The notes: generated by a model from the sequence alone, not told the origin. Positions 9,532 through 18,357 are shown, numbered from the stretch's first letter. The stretch: 64,000 bases of DNA from Gammaproteobacteria bacterium (GCA_029245395.1 JAQWPL010000029.1:124001-188000), one strand, 5' to 3'. Numbers and translations are program-made.

Positions 9532-9559
9532 GGTAGAAAGGTGAAATGGTAGAAAGGTG
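9532..9559. repeat. Direct repeat of GGTAGAAAGGTG
   Basis: GGTAGAAAGGTG occurs at 9532-9543 and again at 9548-9559 (16-nt period, GAAAT between) in the 187-nt spacer between yqiA and cpdA. Related G-rich words (GGTAGGGTGCG, TTGGGGAGG) precede it. It resembles the purine-rich tandem repeats in other spacers of this window but has a different period. No function is visible. Confidence 0.5.
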
Positions 9560-9573
9560 CACTTATACCAAGC

Positions 9574-10398
9574 TTAATAGTCGGTACTGGTAAAATCTAT
9601 GTTATAGGATTTTGAAACTATCCTTTCGACGCCGGTTTTAATCTCTCCGTCAGGCATCAGATCCAACCACCTGTATCCCGGATTTTCATTATCAATAGTA
9701 AAATCAGCGTTGGTGGGATGAAACTGGATACATGTGGAAGGTGTGGCTATTACAGTAACGTCATTACGCTCTACTTCAAACTCCTGGTGAATATGCCCAC
9801 AAAGAACACCTTTTACATGAGAATATTTATCAAGAATGGAGAAAAACTCATCACTGTTCTTCAGGCAATGCTGCTGGAGCCAGGTAGCATCAACAGGTAA
9901 ACAATTGTGGTGCACACAAACCAGAACGTGAGCGTTGCTGCGCTCACTGTCTGCCAACTCAAGATCAAGATCGGCCAATTCTTTCTGGTCCAGCAAGCCG
10001 TACACCTGCCCTTCTACGCTGGAGTCCAGCATGATTACCCGCCAATTACCCAGCTGAACCGACCGCTTCAGGTTGATACTGTCCTGCTCCAGTGCCTGCT
10101 GCATATTACTGCGGATATCATGGTTACCAGGTATCCATAGTTGAGGGGCATTAAGAGGGGACATGGCGGCCAGGAAATTCTGGTACGCGCCAACACTGGA
10201 ATCCTGAGCCAGATCACCAGTGCATAACAAGCAATCAATTGATTGCTCTTGGCTGGCAACAAGATCCACTACATCCTTGAGTGTATCGTAGGTATTTAGC
10301 CCATCAAAAATAGTGTCACGGTCAGCATATAAATGCGAATCCGTGATCTGAATCAGCCGATAGTTCTGATTATTATTTTCTGCCAGGACTTCTGCCAA
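9574..10398 (-). CDS. cpdA: 3',5'-cyclic-AMP phosphodiesterase CpdA
   Basis: 274 residues (E. coli 275). CpdA hydrolyses cAMP and so sets CRP activity. It is a class III calcineurin-like metallophosphoesterase; the metal ligands are all present: QITDSHLYAD (Asp, His), CTGDLAQD, IPGNHDIRS, CVHHNC and LCGHIHQEF. The start is TTG, preceded by AAAGAG. It sits between yqiA and yqiB on the same strand, the arrangement seen near parE in many gammaproteobacteria. Confidence 0.93.
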   Translation of the reverse strand: MAEVLAENNNQNYRLIQITDSHLYADRDTIFDGLNTYDTLKDVVDLVASQEQSIDCLLCTGDLAQDSSVGAYQNFLAAMSPLNAPQLWIPGNHDIRSNMQQALEQDSINLKRSVQLGNWRVIMLDSSVEGQVYGLLDQKELADLDLELADSERSNAHVLVCVHHNCLPVDATWLQQHCLKNSDEFFSILDKYSHVKGVLCGHIHQEFEVERNDVTVIATPSTCIQFHPTNADFTIDNENPGYRWLDLMPDGEIKTGVERIVSKSYNIDFTSTDY

Positions 10399-10530
10399 TT
10401 TGATCTACTCTTTCAATCTATGCTGATAACGATGCTGTTTTAAAAATCGTTTTATTCTAAATAGCTGATAATGCTAATGATGATCATGTAGAGTTTATCT
10501 GAATAATCTAAACCCTTTTGTTAACCACCG

Positions 10531-11058
10531 CTAAAAACAGGTCAATTTTTCCAGACTCAATTCCTCGAGATTGCCTAACCCTTCATTTATGCACAAGTTC
10601 AACCAGTCTGCCAGGAAAAGATTAAGTTGCTCTTTTTCGTCTCTTTGGTACATAAGCTTATTGGGAACCGGGTATACCGCTTTAAAATATTTTTGGTTTT
10701 GATAACTCATTACTTCAGCAGTTTTAGCATCATGATATACACGAATAATCATTTCCGGCGCTTTGTAGAGCGCGCTCTTGTCTTTATTAATAGAAACGAT
10801 GTTGTCACTGTTTCTGCCAATGCTGTCATTCGTAAGCAATTGTTTAACACTGATAGTACTGGTGTATTTAAAATCCTCAACCACTTCTATACTGACTGTT
10901 ACTTGCCCCCTGTTTGCTCCAATACCAATTTGAGGCATTGTCACAAGTCGCCGCCTCAAAGAACGAGTATTGCCTAGCAGTTTTAGCAAACGAATATAAT
11001 TAGCATCACAGACCGCCATCTGCTCACTTAAATTGATTGTGTAGGATCTAAATTTCAT
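10531..11058 (-). CDS. yqiB: YqiB-type DUF1249 protein
   Basis: 175 residues, longer than E. coli YqiB (140). The family signature is clear: an N-terminal CDANYIRLLKLLG, the strand IRVYHDAKTAEVMSYQ, and the C-terminal QRDEKEQLNLFLADWLNLC. The extra length comes from the middle (about 50-90) and the last 15 residues. Function is unknown; the gene usually accompanies nudF, cpdA and parE. Here nudF, the usual next neighbour, is missing and the upstream 890 nt look decayed. Confidence 0.88.
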   Translation of the reverse strand: MKFRSYTINLSEQMAVCDANYIRLLKLLGNTRSLRRRLVTMPQIGIGANRGQVTVSIEVVEDFKYTSTISVKQLLTNDSIGRNSDNIVSINKDKSALYKAPEMIIRVYHDAKTAEVMSYQNQKYFKAVYPVPNKLMYQRDEKEQLNLFLADWLNLCINEGLGNLEELSLEKLTCF

Positions 11059-11110
11059 TTTATTCGTAAGGGAAAATCCCGAATCTAACTTAATTATGTA
11101 TTGTATTTAA

Positions 11111-11236
11111 TTACAGCCTGTTAATTGGCTTTTTTGGCTTAATAGCCACCTTATCCAAATCAGGGCCATATAACAAGACGCCCAAATACTGCGGGTCTCT
11201 TGTACTTTCAACCCAGATATCAATAACCCAACTCCC
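11111..11236 (-). pseudogene. Coding-like remnant, possible decayed gene end
   Basis: A 41-codon minus-strand frame between two stops reads GSWVIDIWVESTRDPQYLG then VLLYGPDLDKVAIKPKK, composition typical of protein, but with no start codon. A second coding-like stretch in another frame lies further upstream (about 11461-11585, containing ELLYEITVSGKVPGLQ) and ends in a stop. Together they suggest the remains of one gene of unknown family, broken by stops and by the structured element at 11268-11359. Chance cannot be excluded. Confidence 0.3.
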
Positions 11237-11267
11237 TCAAGTAGATTCAATTTATAATCAACTATTA

Positions 11268-11359
11268 ATCAATGAGGTTCTGTGACAGCGCTTGAAGTGC
11301 TCGATACTTCAAATGCCCTTATCACAGACTTGATTACGCAGAATTTCAACCTCATTGAT
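11268..11359. repeat. Nested inverted-repeat element
   Basis: Outer arms ATCAATGAGGTT (11268-11279) and AACCTCATTGAT (11348-11359) are perfect 12-nt inverted repeats. Inside, CTGTGA (11280-11285) pairs with TCACAG (11322-11327), and TTGAAGT (11292-11298) pairs with ACTTCAA (11306-11312). The 92-nt element could fold into one long interrupted hairpin. It resembles a small palindromic mobile element or a structured RNA; only one copy was seen in this window. Confidence 0.65.
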
Positions 11360-11810
11360 ATCGAAATTGTTGTTATATAACTGAGCAATTAGCCTGGACT
11401 ACTGATCTCATCAATACTGATACACGTATAACCAATATCAGCCCGCTGACCAAATGGTTGCTACAATAATAACAAGTTCACGTTTTGATAATTGCATTGC
11501 AGGCCAGGAACTTTCCCACTAACAGTAATCTCATACAATAATTCCCCCCTCACTCTATGCCTGCTCAATTCCAACTGGATTTTTTACCCTTAGAAGACTT
11601 TGCATCGTTAGAGCATCTGATTAATTTTCCAATTGGGCAGCATAGAAAAAATGGAATTTATATTAGCAACATACGTCAACCTTTACAGGTCTAGCTTCAG
11701 TTATTAACGGATACTCTATGTGCAAACCTACAATTTCATAGAAATGCCTGTAATACCCTGTATAAACAATTTTGCGACATATCTTGACAGGCAGATAAAA
11801 AATATTGAAA

Positions 11811-11826
11811 CTGACTGGCCAGTCAG
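11811..11826. promoter_or_regulatory. Perfect 16-nt palindrome upstream of tolC, TetR-type operator candidate
   Basis: CTGACTGGCCAGTCAG is a perfect palindrome about 125 nt before the tolC start. The CTGACTGG half-site style is common for TetR-family repressors of efflux genes (family knowledge). No tetR gene is present in this window, so a regulator would have to be encoded elsewhere. Confidence 0.5.
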
Positions 11827-11949
11827 TCACAAATTTAACAACTTTACCAAGACTTACATAAAAACTTTATACTATATATTTCAATAGGTTAGAGATTTAT
11901 AGTTTGCGGTATTTTGGTGGGTACAACATCAGGAACAATGGAGAACAAG

Positions 11950-13365
11950 ATGGCTAACATGAATCCTCGTAACATTTGCCGGCACTTCATTCGCTGTAGG
12001 CACTTCATTCGCGGTAGGCACTTTATCAGCAGCAGACACTTTATCCGCGTATTGGCGCTGATATTACTGCCGTTGCCATTGGCGTCAGTTAAAGCAGATG
12101 ATCTGGTACAGATTTTTGAGTTGGCTGCCAGCAATGATCCGGAAATCCGCCAGGCTCGAGCCAACTACAATGCGGCGCATACCACCATCGCTCAGGGACG
12201 TTCCTTCCTGTTACCCCGTGTAACACTCGGTGCCACAACTTCCCGTGATACATCTGGCACGGCAGAAGCCACCCAATTTGGAGGTGCCCACGATTTTTCA
12301 AATGGCTTCAATAGCAAGGGTTATAATCTGAATATCAATCAGGCACTCCTGAATTTTGAAGCCTGGTATGCTTTCCAGTCTGCAAAGCATTCAGATCAGT
12401 TGGCTGCTGCCTCATTAGCCCAGGCAGAGCAGCAATTGATTTTGAAAGTGGCTACCGCTTATTTCAATGTGCTTCGTTCCCAGGATAACCTTACTTCTTT
12501 TCAGGCAGAAGAGGATGCGGCTGCTCAAGTACTTGAACAGACCCGGGAGCGTTTTGAGGTTGGCCTTATCCCTATCACGGATGTTTATGACAGTCAGGCC
12601 AATCATGACCTGGCCAGGGTTAACCGCCTGGTCGAGGAAAATAATCTAAACCAGACGCTTGAAGCGCTTCAAGCCATTACTGGTCGCCCCCACAGCAATC
12701 TGGAATCGCTCAGTGCGGAATTTCCCATTGAGTCTCTGGATCCCATTGATCTGGATGAATGGGTAAACCTGGCACTTGATAACAATCTGGCTATCAAATC
12801 TTCGGAATTTGATTTAGAAGCCAAAAAAGACGATGCCAAGTCTGCACGTGCCGCCATGTTTCCAACTATTGATATCACTGCTGGGTATGGCTGGAATCAG
12901 TCAGCAAACCCCTTCAGCTTCTTTCCTGCTGCGGCATCAGAGCGCAGTAATATTTCTCTGAATTTTTCCTACCCACTTTTTGCTGGTGGCCTCAACAATG
13001 CCCGTAAACGCCAGGCGTATTACACACGTGATGCCAGTGAAGAAGCATTATTGAAAACCCGACGCGACAGCACACAAAGCACACGCAACAGTTACCGTAG
13101 CGTAGAAACAGATGTGCTGGCAGTACAGGCGCGGGCCCAAGCTATTATTTCAGCAGAAAGCGCGCTGGAAGCAACAGAAGTCGGTGCTGAAGTAGGGACA
13201 AGAAATGTCGTTGACGTGGTACTTGCGCAGCGCGCTTTGTTTGCGACCATTCGGGATCATGCCAATGCCAGATACAACTACGTGATCAACACACTGACCC
13301 TGAAACAGTCCGCAGGTGTACTCAGCCCCCAGGATGTCCTTGATCTGAATAACTGGCTTGAATAA
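11950..13365 (+). CDS. tolC: TolC-family outer membrane efflux protein
   Basis: 471 residues from the ATG at 11950, chosen because GGAG lies 6 nt upstream; in-frame ATG (11938) and TTG (11914) codons are alternatives. TolC trimers form the outer membrane and periplasmic exit duct for type I secretion and tripartite efflux. A hydrophobic signal core ([13 protein letters not shown]) and cleavage near VKA/DD are followed by two OEP repeats rich in helical Ala/Gln/Glu segments (SAKHSDQLAAASLAQAEQQL; ARERFEVGLIPITDVYDSQA-type motif). The N-region before the hydrophobic core is abnormally long and holds four RHFIR repeats. The gene converges on waaA. Confidence 0.9.
   Translation: MANMNPRNICRHFIRCRHFIRGRHFISSRHFIRVLALILLPLPLASVKADDLVQIFELAASNDPEIRQARANYNAAHTTIAQGRSFLLPRVTLGATTSRDTSGTAEATQFGGAHDFSNGFNSKGYNLNINQALLNFEAWYAFQSAKHSDQLAAASLAQAEQQLILKVATAYFNVLRSQDNLTSFQAEEDAAAQVLEQTRERFEVGLIPITDVYDSQANHDLARVNRLVEENNLNQTLEALQAITGRPHSNLESLSAEFPIESLDPIDLDEWVNLALDNNLAIKSSEFDLEAKKDDAKSARAAMFPTIDITAGYGWNQSANPFSFFPAAASERSNISLNFSYPLFAGGLNNARKRQAYYTRDASEEALLKTRRDSTQSTRNSYRSVETDVLAVQARAQAIISAESALEATEVGAEVGTRNVVDVVLAQRALFATIRDHANARYNYVINTLTLKQSAGVLSPQDVLDLNNWLE
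11980..12048 (+). repeat. 18-nt tandem repeat encoding RHFIR units in the TolC leader
   Basis: Nearly four copies of an 18-nt unit (CGG/AGG-CAC-TTC/TTT-ATT/ATC-CGC-TGT/GGT) lie in frame and encode RHFIRC-RHFIRG-RHFISS-RHFIR just before the signal peptide hydrophobic core. Unit number could vary by slippage without breaking the frame. Confidence 0.85.
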
Positions 13366-13386
13366 TAAGGCGACTTGATACAAAAG

Positions 13387-13404
13387 GACGCACCGCTGTG
13401 CGTC
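13387..13404. terminator. Hairpin at the tolC/waaA convergent junction
   Basis: GACGCAC (13387-13393) and GTGCGTC (13398-13404) form a perfect 7-bp stem with loop CGCT. It lies between the convergent ends of tolC and waaA, so it may serve both strands, though no U-tract follows. A close relative (GGGCGCAC-GGCT-GTGCGCCC) lies at 39445-39464 in another convergent junction. Confidence 0.55.
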
Positions 13405-13413
13405 ACTGTAGGT

Positions 13414-14694
13414 CTAAAAATCAATTAAATTATTGATGAGTTCCAGATTACGGGCTGTAGCTCCCTGGTTTGACTGTACAACGGTAAGTGCTGCCTGACC
13501 CATCTCTTGCCGTTCTTCTTGATCGGCAAAAAGTCTTCCCAGCACTTTAGCAAGTTCTTCTGCATCCTGTATGACACGCATGCCTTTTGCTACCAGCAGC
13601 TCCTCACTGACCGACTGAAAATTATAAAGTGAAGGCCCCGTAACAACCGGCAGACCCAGCGCAGCAGGTTCAATAATATTCTGGCAACCTGTAGGAACCA
13701 GTGAGCCGCCCACGTAGGCAATGTCTGCCAGGCTCAGGTAATAATGCATCTCGCCCAAAGAATCACCGAGTAAAACCTGATCTTGAGCCGCCGGCTTTTC
13801 ATTGCCGCTTCGGCGAACAACGCTAAATCCCTGTCTGTTAATCAAATCATACACATCGTTGAAGCGTTCGGGATGACGGGGAACAAGGACAAGCAAGAGG
13901 TCTGGCTTGATAGCTAATAAAGCACTGAATGCGGTCAAAACAAGCTCATCTTCCACTACACCTTCTGCGGTTCGAGTACTTGCAGCCACCAGCACCGGCC
14001 TGCCGGAAAATCCGTTCTTGTCCTGCTGCGCCAGTGCTACCTGATCCTGATTAATGACCATATCGAATTTCATGCTACCTGTTACCAGGATTTTCTCCGG
14101 CGGTAACCCCAGCGACTGCAGGCGTTCACTGTCCATTGTTGATTGCGCAGTGACTTTCTCCAGTTGCTGCAGCATGGTAAGGGTAAGATGTGATGCTTTT
14201 TCATAATTGTGCCGGGATTTTTCAGACAATCGGGCATTGGCGAGGATAACTTTCACGCCTTGCTGCTGACAGCAATTGACAAGGTTCGGCCAAAGCTCAG
14301 TTTCCATGATGACGAGTAATACGGGATTGAAATGATTCAGAAAGCGTTTCACAGCACCAGAATAATCATAAGGCAGATACACATGAGTGACTCTACCCCC
14401 TAGAAGTTCAACAACCCTGCCAGAACCAGTTGGTGTTAGTGTTGTGACAAGAATGCCCAGCTCCGGATGCTTTTCAAGCAGCTGCTCTACCAATGTGACA
14501 GCCGCATGGACTTCACCCACTGACACCGCATGAAAAACCAGCGTTGTCGTTGCCGATGACTGTTGTCCATAAAAAGCAAACCGCTCAGACCAACGGTGCA
14601 AATAAGCAGGTGACTTAAATGACCTCCATATCAATCTGAGGATTAGGAGGGGGGTCGCAAGATAAAATAAGGTTGAATAGAGTAGCCGGTTCAC
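13414..14694 (-). CDS. waaA: Kdo transferase (3-deoxy-D-manno-octulosonic acid transferase)
   Basis: 426 residues (E. coli 425), GTG start with GGGG upstream. WaaA adds Kdo residues to lipid IVA at the inner membrane. N-terminal membrane anchor (about 4-20), then the GT30 N-domain with FHAVSVGEVHAAVTLVEQ and the catalytic-base region; ILVTTLTPTGSGRV and a C-domain with SLGEMHYYLSLADIAYVGGS and GCQNIIEPAALGLPV nucleotide-sugar-binding motifs. The neighbouring divergent gene and hldE nearby are consistent with an LPS inner-core region. Confidence 0.95.
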   Translation of the reverse strand: MNRLLYSTLFYLATPLLILRLIWRSFKSPAYLHRWSERFAFYGQQSSATTTLVFHAVSVGEVHAAVTLVEQLLEKHPELGILVTTLTPTGSGRVVELLGGRVTHVYLPYDYSGAVKRFLNHFNPVLLVIMETELWPNLVNCCQQQGVKVILANARLSEKSRHNYEKASHLTLTMLQQLEKVTAQSTMDSERLQSLGLPPEKILVTGSMKFDMVINQDQVALAQQDKNGFSGRPVLVAASTRTAEGVVEDELVLTAFSALLAIKPDLLLVLVPRHPERFNDVYDLINRQGFSVVRRSGNEKPAAQDQVLLGDSLGEMHYYLSLADIAYVGGSLVPTGCQNIIEPAALGLPVVTGPSLYNFQSVSEELLVAKGMRVIQDAEELAKVLGRLFADQEERQEMGQAALTVVQSNQGATARNLELINNLIDF

Positions 14695-14825
14695 TGAAAC
14701 CCCAGGATAGAAATGCCAAGCTTTACTGCTGCAGGAAATTCATGCAAAACCCGTCAGGCGGATTTCCGGTTTAACCTGCATTCTGTTTATACTGTCATGC
14801 TTTCCTGTTACGTACAAATTTCCCT

Positions 14826-16016
14826 ATGGCAGAAACACTAAAACTGGATGCTTTGATTTTTGGCGGAGGTGTCGCCGGTCTCTGGTTGCTGAACCGTTTG
14901 CGCAATGAAGGATACAGCGCCTGGTTAATGGAGCAAGATCAACTGGGTGCAGGTCAAAGTATTGCGAGCCAGGGCATGATCCATGGCGGTATCAAATACG
15001 CCCTGGGCGGTAAACTTACCAGTGCCAGTACTGCCATCGCCGACATGCCTGCTCACTGGAAACAATGCCTGACAGGTGACGGGGATGTGGACCTGCGCGG
15101 CTGCAACCTGCTCTCTGATTCCTATTTTATGTGGCCCCGCGACAGTTTGCGTTCACGCCTTAATGCATTTCTGGGCAGCAAGGCGCTGGAAGCAAAAGTC
15201 GATAAAGTCGCCAGTGAAAATTACCCGACTTTCTTCAAGAACCATATTCAGGGGGCCCTATACCAGTTGCAGGATATCGTCCTGGATGTACCATCCCTGA
15301 TCCACACTCTTGCAGAAAACCAGCCAGAAGCTATTTTTAAAATCGACTGGCAACAGGCTGCGCTTGAGAAAAATCCAGACGGCGGCATCAACGAATTAAA
15401 ATTCAGTAATGGCACCGTTATACAAGCACGTCACTTTATTTTTTGCTGCGGAGCAGGCACGCAGTCCCTGATGGATGATAACCAGTTTGATTTTACTAAA
15501 ATGCAAAGGCGGCCTCTAAGCATGGTCATGGTTAAACATGCCATTGAAGAGCCGGTTTTTGTGCACTGCGTGTCTGACAAACTGTCCATGACTCCCGAAG
15601 TCACAATTACCAGTCATCGTAATGCCGCTGGCGAGCCAGTCTGGTACCTTGGCGGAGAATTGGCTGAACATGGTGCCAGGCAAAGTGAAGGGGAACTAAT
15701 TGAAACCGCTCGTAATAAACTGACCCCCCTGTTTCCCTGGTGTGATTTCAGTAAGGCACGTTGGGGAACTTTTGCCATTGACCGGGCGGAACAAAAACGG
15801 CCAGATGGTACAAGACCCGACGGTATTAGTATCGCTGAATCCCACAACCTGATGGTGTGCTGGCCTACCAAGCTGACACTTGCTCCCAATCTGGCCAATA
15901 CTATTTTGAATAAAATGCAGGCAGCCAATAATGTGGCTGGTACCAGTGCAGAACCTTCACCACCCGATTTTCTCCAGCGGCCGGAGTTAGCCTCCACACC
16001 CTGGGAGCAGTTCTGA
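14826..16016 (+). CDS. FAD-dependent oxidoreductase, DadA/GlpD-like
   Basis: 396 residues. A dinucleotide-binding start (LDALIFGGGVAGLWLLNRL, glycines at 14-18) is followed by a Ser/Gln/Gly-rich FAD contact GAGQSIASQGMIHGGIKYAL, the pattern of DAO-type enzymes such as glycerol-3-phosphate dehydrogenase and amino-acid oxidases. A second FAD contact is seen around FIFCCGAGTQSL. The substrate is unknown. The stop is 2 nt before the ATG of an aldo/keto reductase gene, so the two are co-translated and probably act on one metabolite. The pair is wedged between waaA and hldE, but a link to LPS is not shown. Confidence 0.85.
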   Translation: MAETLKLDALIFGGGVAGLWLLNRLRNEGYSAWLMEQDQLGAGQSIASQGMIHGGIKYALGGKLTSASTAIADMPAHWKQCLTGDGDVDLRGCNLLSDSYFMWPRDSLRSRLNAFLGSKALEAKVDKVASENYPTFFKNHIQGALYQLQDIVLDVPSLIHTLAENQPEAIFKIDWQQAALEKNPDGGINELKFSNGTVIQARHFIFCCGAGTQSLMDDNQFDFTKMQRRPLSMVMVKHAIEEPVFVHCVSDKLSMTPEVTITSHRNAAGEPVWYLGGELAEHGARQSEGELIETARNKLTPLFPWCDFSKARWGTFAIDRAEQKRPDGTRPDGISIAESHNLMVCWPTKLTLAPNLANTILNKMQAANNVAGTSAEPSPPDFLQRPELASTPWEQF

Positions 16017-16018
16017 TC

Positions 16019-16801
16019 ATGACGTTTCACAGACCTGTTCCAGGTACCAATCTAACAGTCTCGGCTTTGGGTCTTGGTACGGTAAAGTTAGGGCGCGATC
16101 AGAGTGTAAAGTATCCTCAAAGTTTCACTATTCCTGATGACAATCAGGTCAGGCACCTGCTGGCTCAAGCCAGGGAGTCTGGTATAAATCTGATTGATAC
16201 AGCACCTGCCTATGGCAATAGTGAAGAACGGTTAGGGATACTTCTGGATAACCGACAGGACTGGGTGATTGCCACAAAGACCGGAGAAGATTTCAGCGAG
16301 GGGAAATCACATTTTGATTTCAGTGCACAGCACACGCGCACCAGTATAGAGAGAAGCCTGAAACGCCTGCAGACTGATTACCTGGACATTGTATTGATTC
16401 ACTCTGATGGCAATGACCTAGATATTCTTGAGCGCACTGATTGTGTTAATACGCTAAGGACGTGTCAGGAAGAAGGGAAAATCCGCGCCATTGGCATGTC
16501 CACCAAAACCATCGACGGCGGTATCAAGGCAGCATCCCTACTCGATATCGTTATGATCACCTACAACCTGGAGCAGCAGGATCAGGCGGTCCTCGATTTT
16601 GCCCAGGAAAATAATAAAGGCGTATTGGTAAAAAAAGGCCTGATGAGTGGCCATGCCAATTCTGTCAAAGAAAGCATGGAGTTACTATTTGGTAACAATG
16701 CCAAATTTTCTGTGAGCGGCATACATTCAGTAATAGTTGGTTCGATCAATCCTGATCACCTTGCGCAGAATATTGCCTTGGCAAAGGAATTAATTGATTA
16801 G
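16019..16801 (+). CDS. Aldo/keto reductase
   Basis: 260 residues, a single (beta/alpha)8 AKR domain, somewhat short for the family. Catalytic tetrad candidates are visible: Asp and Tyr in LIDTAPAYGNSEERLG, Lys in VIATKTGEDF, and His in DIVLIHSDG. The C-terminal NADPH-binding loop is GIHSVIVGSINPDHLAQNI. It follows the FAD oxidoreductase by 2 nt and converges on hldE (7 nt between stops). The substrate is unknown. Confidence 0.88.
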   Translation: MTFHRPVPGTNLTVSALGLGTVKLGRDQSVKYPQSFTIPDDNQVRHLLAQARESGINLIDTAPAYGNSEERLGILLDNRQDWVIATKTGEDFSEGKSHFDFSAQHTRTSIERSLKRLQTDYLDIVLIHSDGNDLDILERTDCVNTLRTCQEEGKIRAIGMSTKTIDGGIKAASLLDIVMITYNLEQQDQAVLDFAQENNKGVLVKKGLMSGHANSVKESMELLFGNNAKFSVSGIHSVIVGSINPDHLAQNIALAKELID

Positions 16802-16808
16802 ACAGGGA

Positions 16809-18239
16809 TTACTTTTTGTCTTCCTGGATTTTTTCCACGATAGCTGAAGTGGAACAGTTATCCAGAAAAGCCAGCACCTTAACTTCTCCACCATAGCCAG
16901 TGACGATATCAGCACCAACAACGTCTTCTATGCCGTAATCTCCGCCTTTGATTAGAAAATCAGGTTTGATTGCCTCCAGCAAAGCCTCTGGCGTATCTTC
17001 CTCAAAGGACACAACCCAGTCCACAGATTCCAACCCTGATAACACGGCCATGCGTCTTTCCACAGGATTGATAGGCCTGCCTTCCCCTTTCAGACGTCGT
17101 ACCGAGTCATCGTCATTAATGGCAACAATGAGTCGATCGCCGCACCGGAGTGCATCGCTGAGATAACCTACATGACCAGCATGAATGATATCGAAACAGC
17201 CGTTAGTAAAGACCACTTTTTCACCGTGTGCTTTAGCGTCCGCAACAGCTAGCAGCAATTGCTCTTTGGACATCACTCCCCTGTCAGAGCCACTGTCACG
17301 CTGCACTTCTCTACGCAGTTCCGGCCCACTGACAGCAACCGTACCCACTCTGGATACAGCAAGCCCGGCAGCAATATTGGACAGTGCAACAGCTTCGGGT
17401 AGATCCACACCTGCAGCAAGTGCTGCTCCCAGAGCAGAAATAACTGTATCGCCTGCACCTGTGACATCAAACACATCCCTGGTTCGGGCGGGAATATGCA
17501 GTTCAGGGGCATTGTCGCGAATCAGGCTCATGCCATGTTCGCCGCGTGTAACAAGTAATGCTTCAAGGCCCAGTTCTTTGATAAGAGTCAACCCTTTTGC
17601 AGCCAATTCTTCCTCACTGCTACACGGACCCATGATCTGCTCAAACTCCTGTAGATTAGGAGTCAACAGCGTCGCACCTCGGTAGCATGAATAATCGTGG
17701 CCTTTTGGATCCACCAACACTTTCACTCCGGCTTTTTTTGCCTTGCCAATAAGATCACTGACATCATCAAGTGCACCCTTGGCATAATCTGAAAGTATCA
17801 GCACATCGGTATTATCGAGAAGTGCTTCAGCTCGAATATTCAGGGCCGCGGCACTATGTGATTCAAAGGGTTCTTCAAAATCCAGTCGAATTAACTGCTG
17901 ATGCCGACTGACAACGCGCAATTTGGTAATGGTAGGTTTGTCAGCCACTTTCTCGAAATCACAACGAATATCAGCTGAAGTAAGCATAGCTTCAAGTTCT
18001 TCACCCGCTTCATCCTCACCGACAAGACCAACCAGGGTTGCTGCAGCACCAAGAGCAGAAATATTCAGTGCCACATTGCCGGCGCCACCGGGGCTGTCTT
18101 CTGCCGAACTGACATTCACAACAGGAACGGGTGCTTCCGGTGAAATCCGGGAGGTACTTCCCTGCCAATAACGATCCAGCATGACATCGCCGACTATAAG
18201 TAACCGCGCGCTATCAAATTTCGGAAATTCGAGTTTCAT
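16809..18239 (-). CDS. hldE: Bifunctional heptose-7-phosphate kinase/heptose-1-phosphate adenylyltransferase
   Basis: 476 residues (E. coli 477). HldE makes ADP-D-beta-D-heptose in two steps for LPS inner-core synthesis. N-terminal PfkB/ribokinase domain: SPGGAGNVALNISALG near the start and DVFDVTGAGDTVISALGAAL with the catalytic Asp. The C-terminal nucleotidyltransferase (about 340-476) has VFTNGCFDIIHAGHVGYL with the HxGH motif. It transcribes away from the acyltransferase fusion gene at 18358 and fits the surrounding waa genes. Confidence 0.96.
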   Translation of the reverse strand: MKLEFPKFDSARLLIVGDVMLDRYWQGSTSRISPEAPVPVVNVSSAEDSPGGAGNVALNISALGAAATLVGLVGEDEAGEELEAMLTSADIRCDFEKVADKPTITKLRVVSRHQQLIRLDFEEPFESHSAAALNIRAEALLDNTDVLILSDYAKGALDDVSDLIGKAKKAGVKVLVDPKGHDYSCYRGATLLTPNLQEFEQIMGPCSSEEELAAKGLTLIKELGLEALLVTRGEHGMSLIRDNAPELHIPARTRDVFDVTGAGDTVISALGAALAAGVDLPEAVALSNIAAGLAVSRVGTVAVSGPELRREVQRDSGSDRGVMSKEQLLLAVADAKAHGEKVVFTNGCFDIIHAGHVGYLSDALRCGDRLIVAINDDDSVRRLKGEGRPINPVERRMAVLSGLESVDWVVSFEEDTPEALLEAIKPDFLIKGGDYGIEDVVGADIVTGYGGEVKVLAFLDNCSTSAIVEKIQEDKK

Positions 18240-18357
18240 GCGTTGAATTTTCTAACCAAAAATCAAGTGGCCGCTATAATATCATAGCCAATGCTGATTA
18301 CTGATTCTGATACAATGCCGCTGAATATTTGCTACGGAACTTATGATTTAGTCCTGC

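Larger units (their letters stand above)
11059..11949. other. Long AT-rich spacer between yqiB and tolC
   Basis: Nearly 900 nt without a convincing intact gene. It holds coding-like minus-strand fragments with stops (11111-11236 and about 11461-11585), a nested inverted repeat at 11268-11359 and a perfect palindrome at 11811-11826 upstream of tolC. In related genomes nudF often lies in this interval; I could not match the fragments to it. Confidence 0.6.

Noticed and set aside
11557..11694. 45-codon plus-strand frame (MPAQFQLDFLPLEDFASLEH...) in the yqiB-tolC spacer
   Set aside because: It has a C-run instead of a ribosome site before the ATG and overlaps coding-like minus-strand fragments; likely chance.
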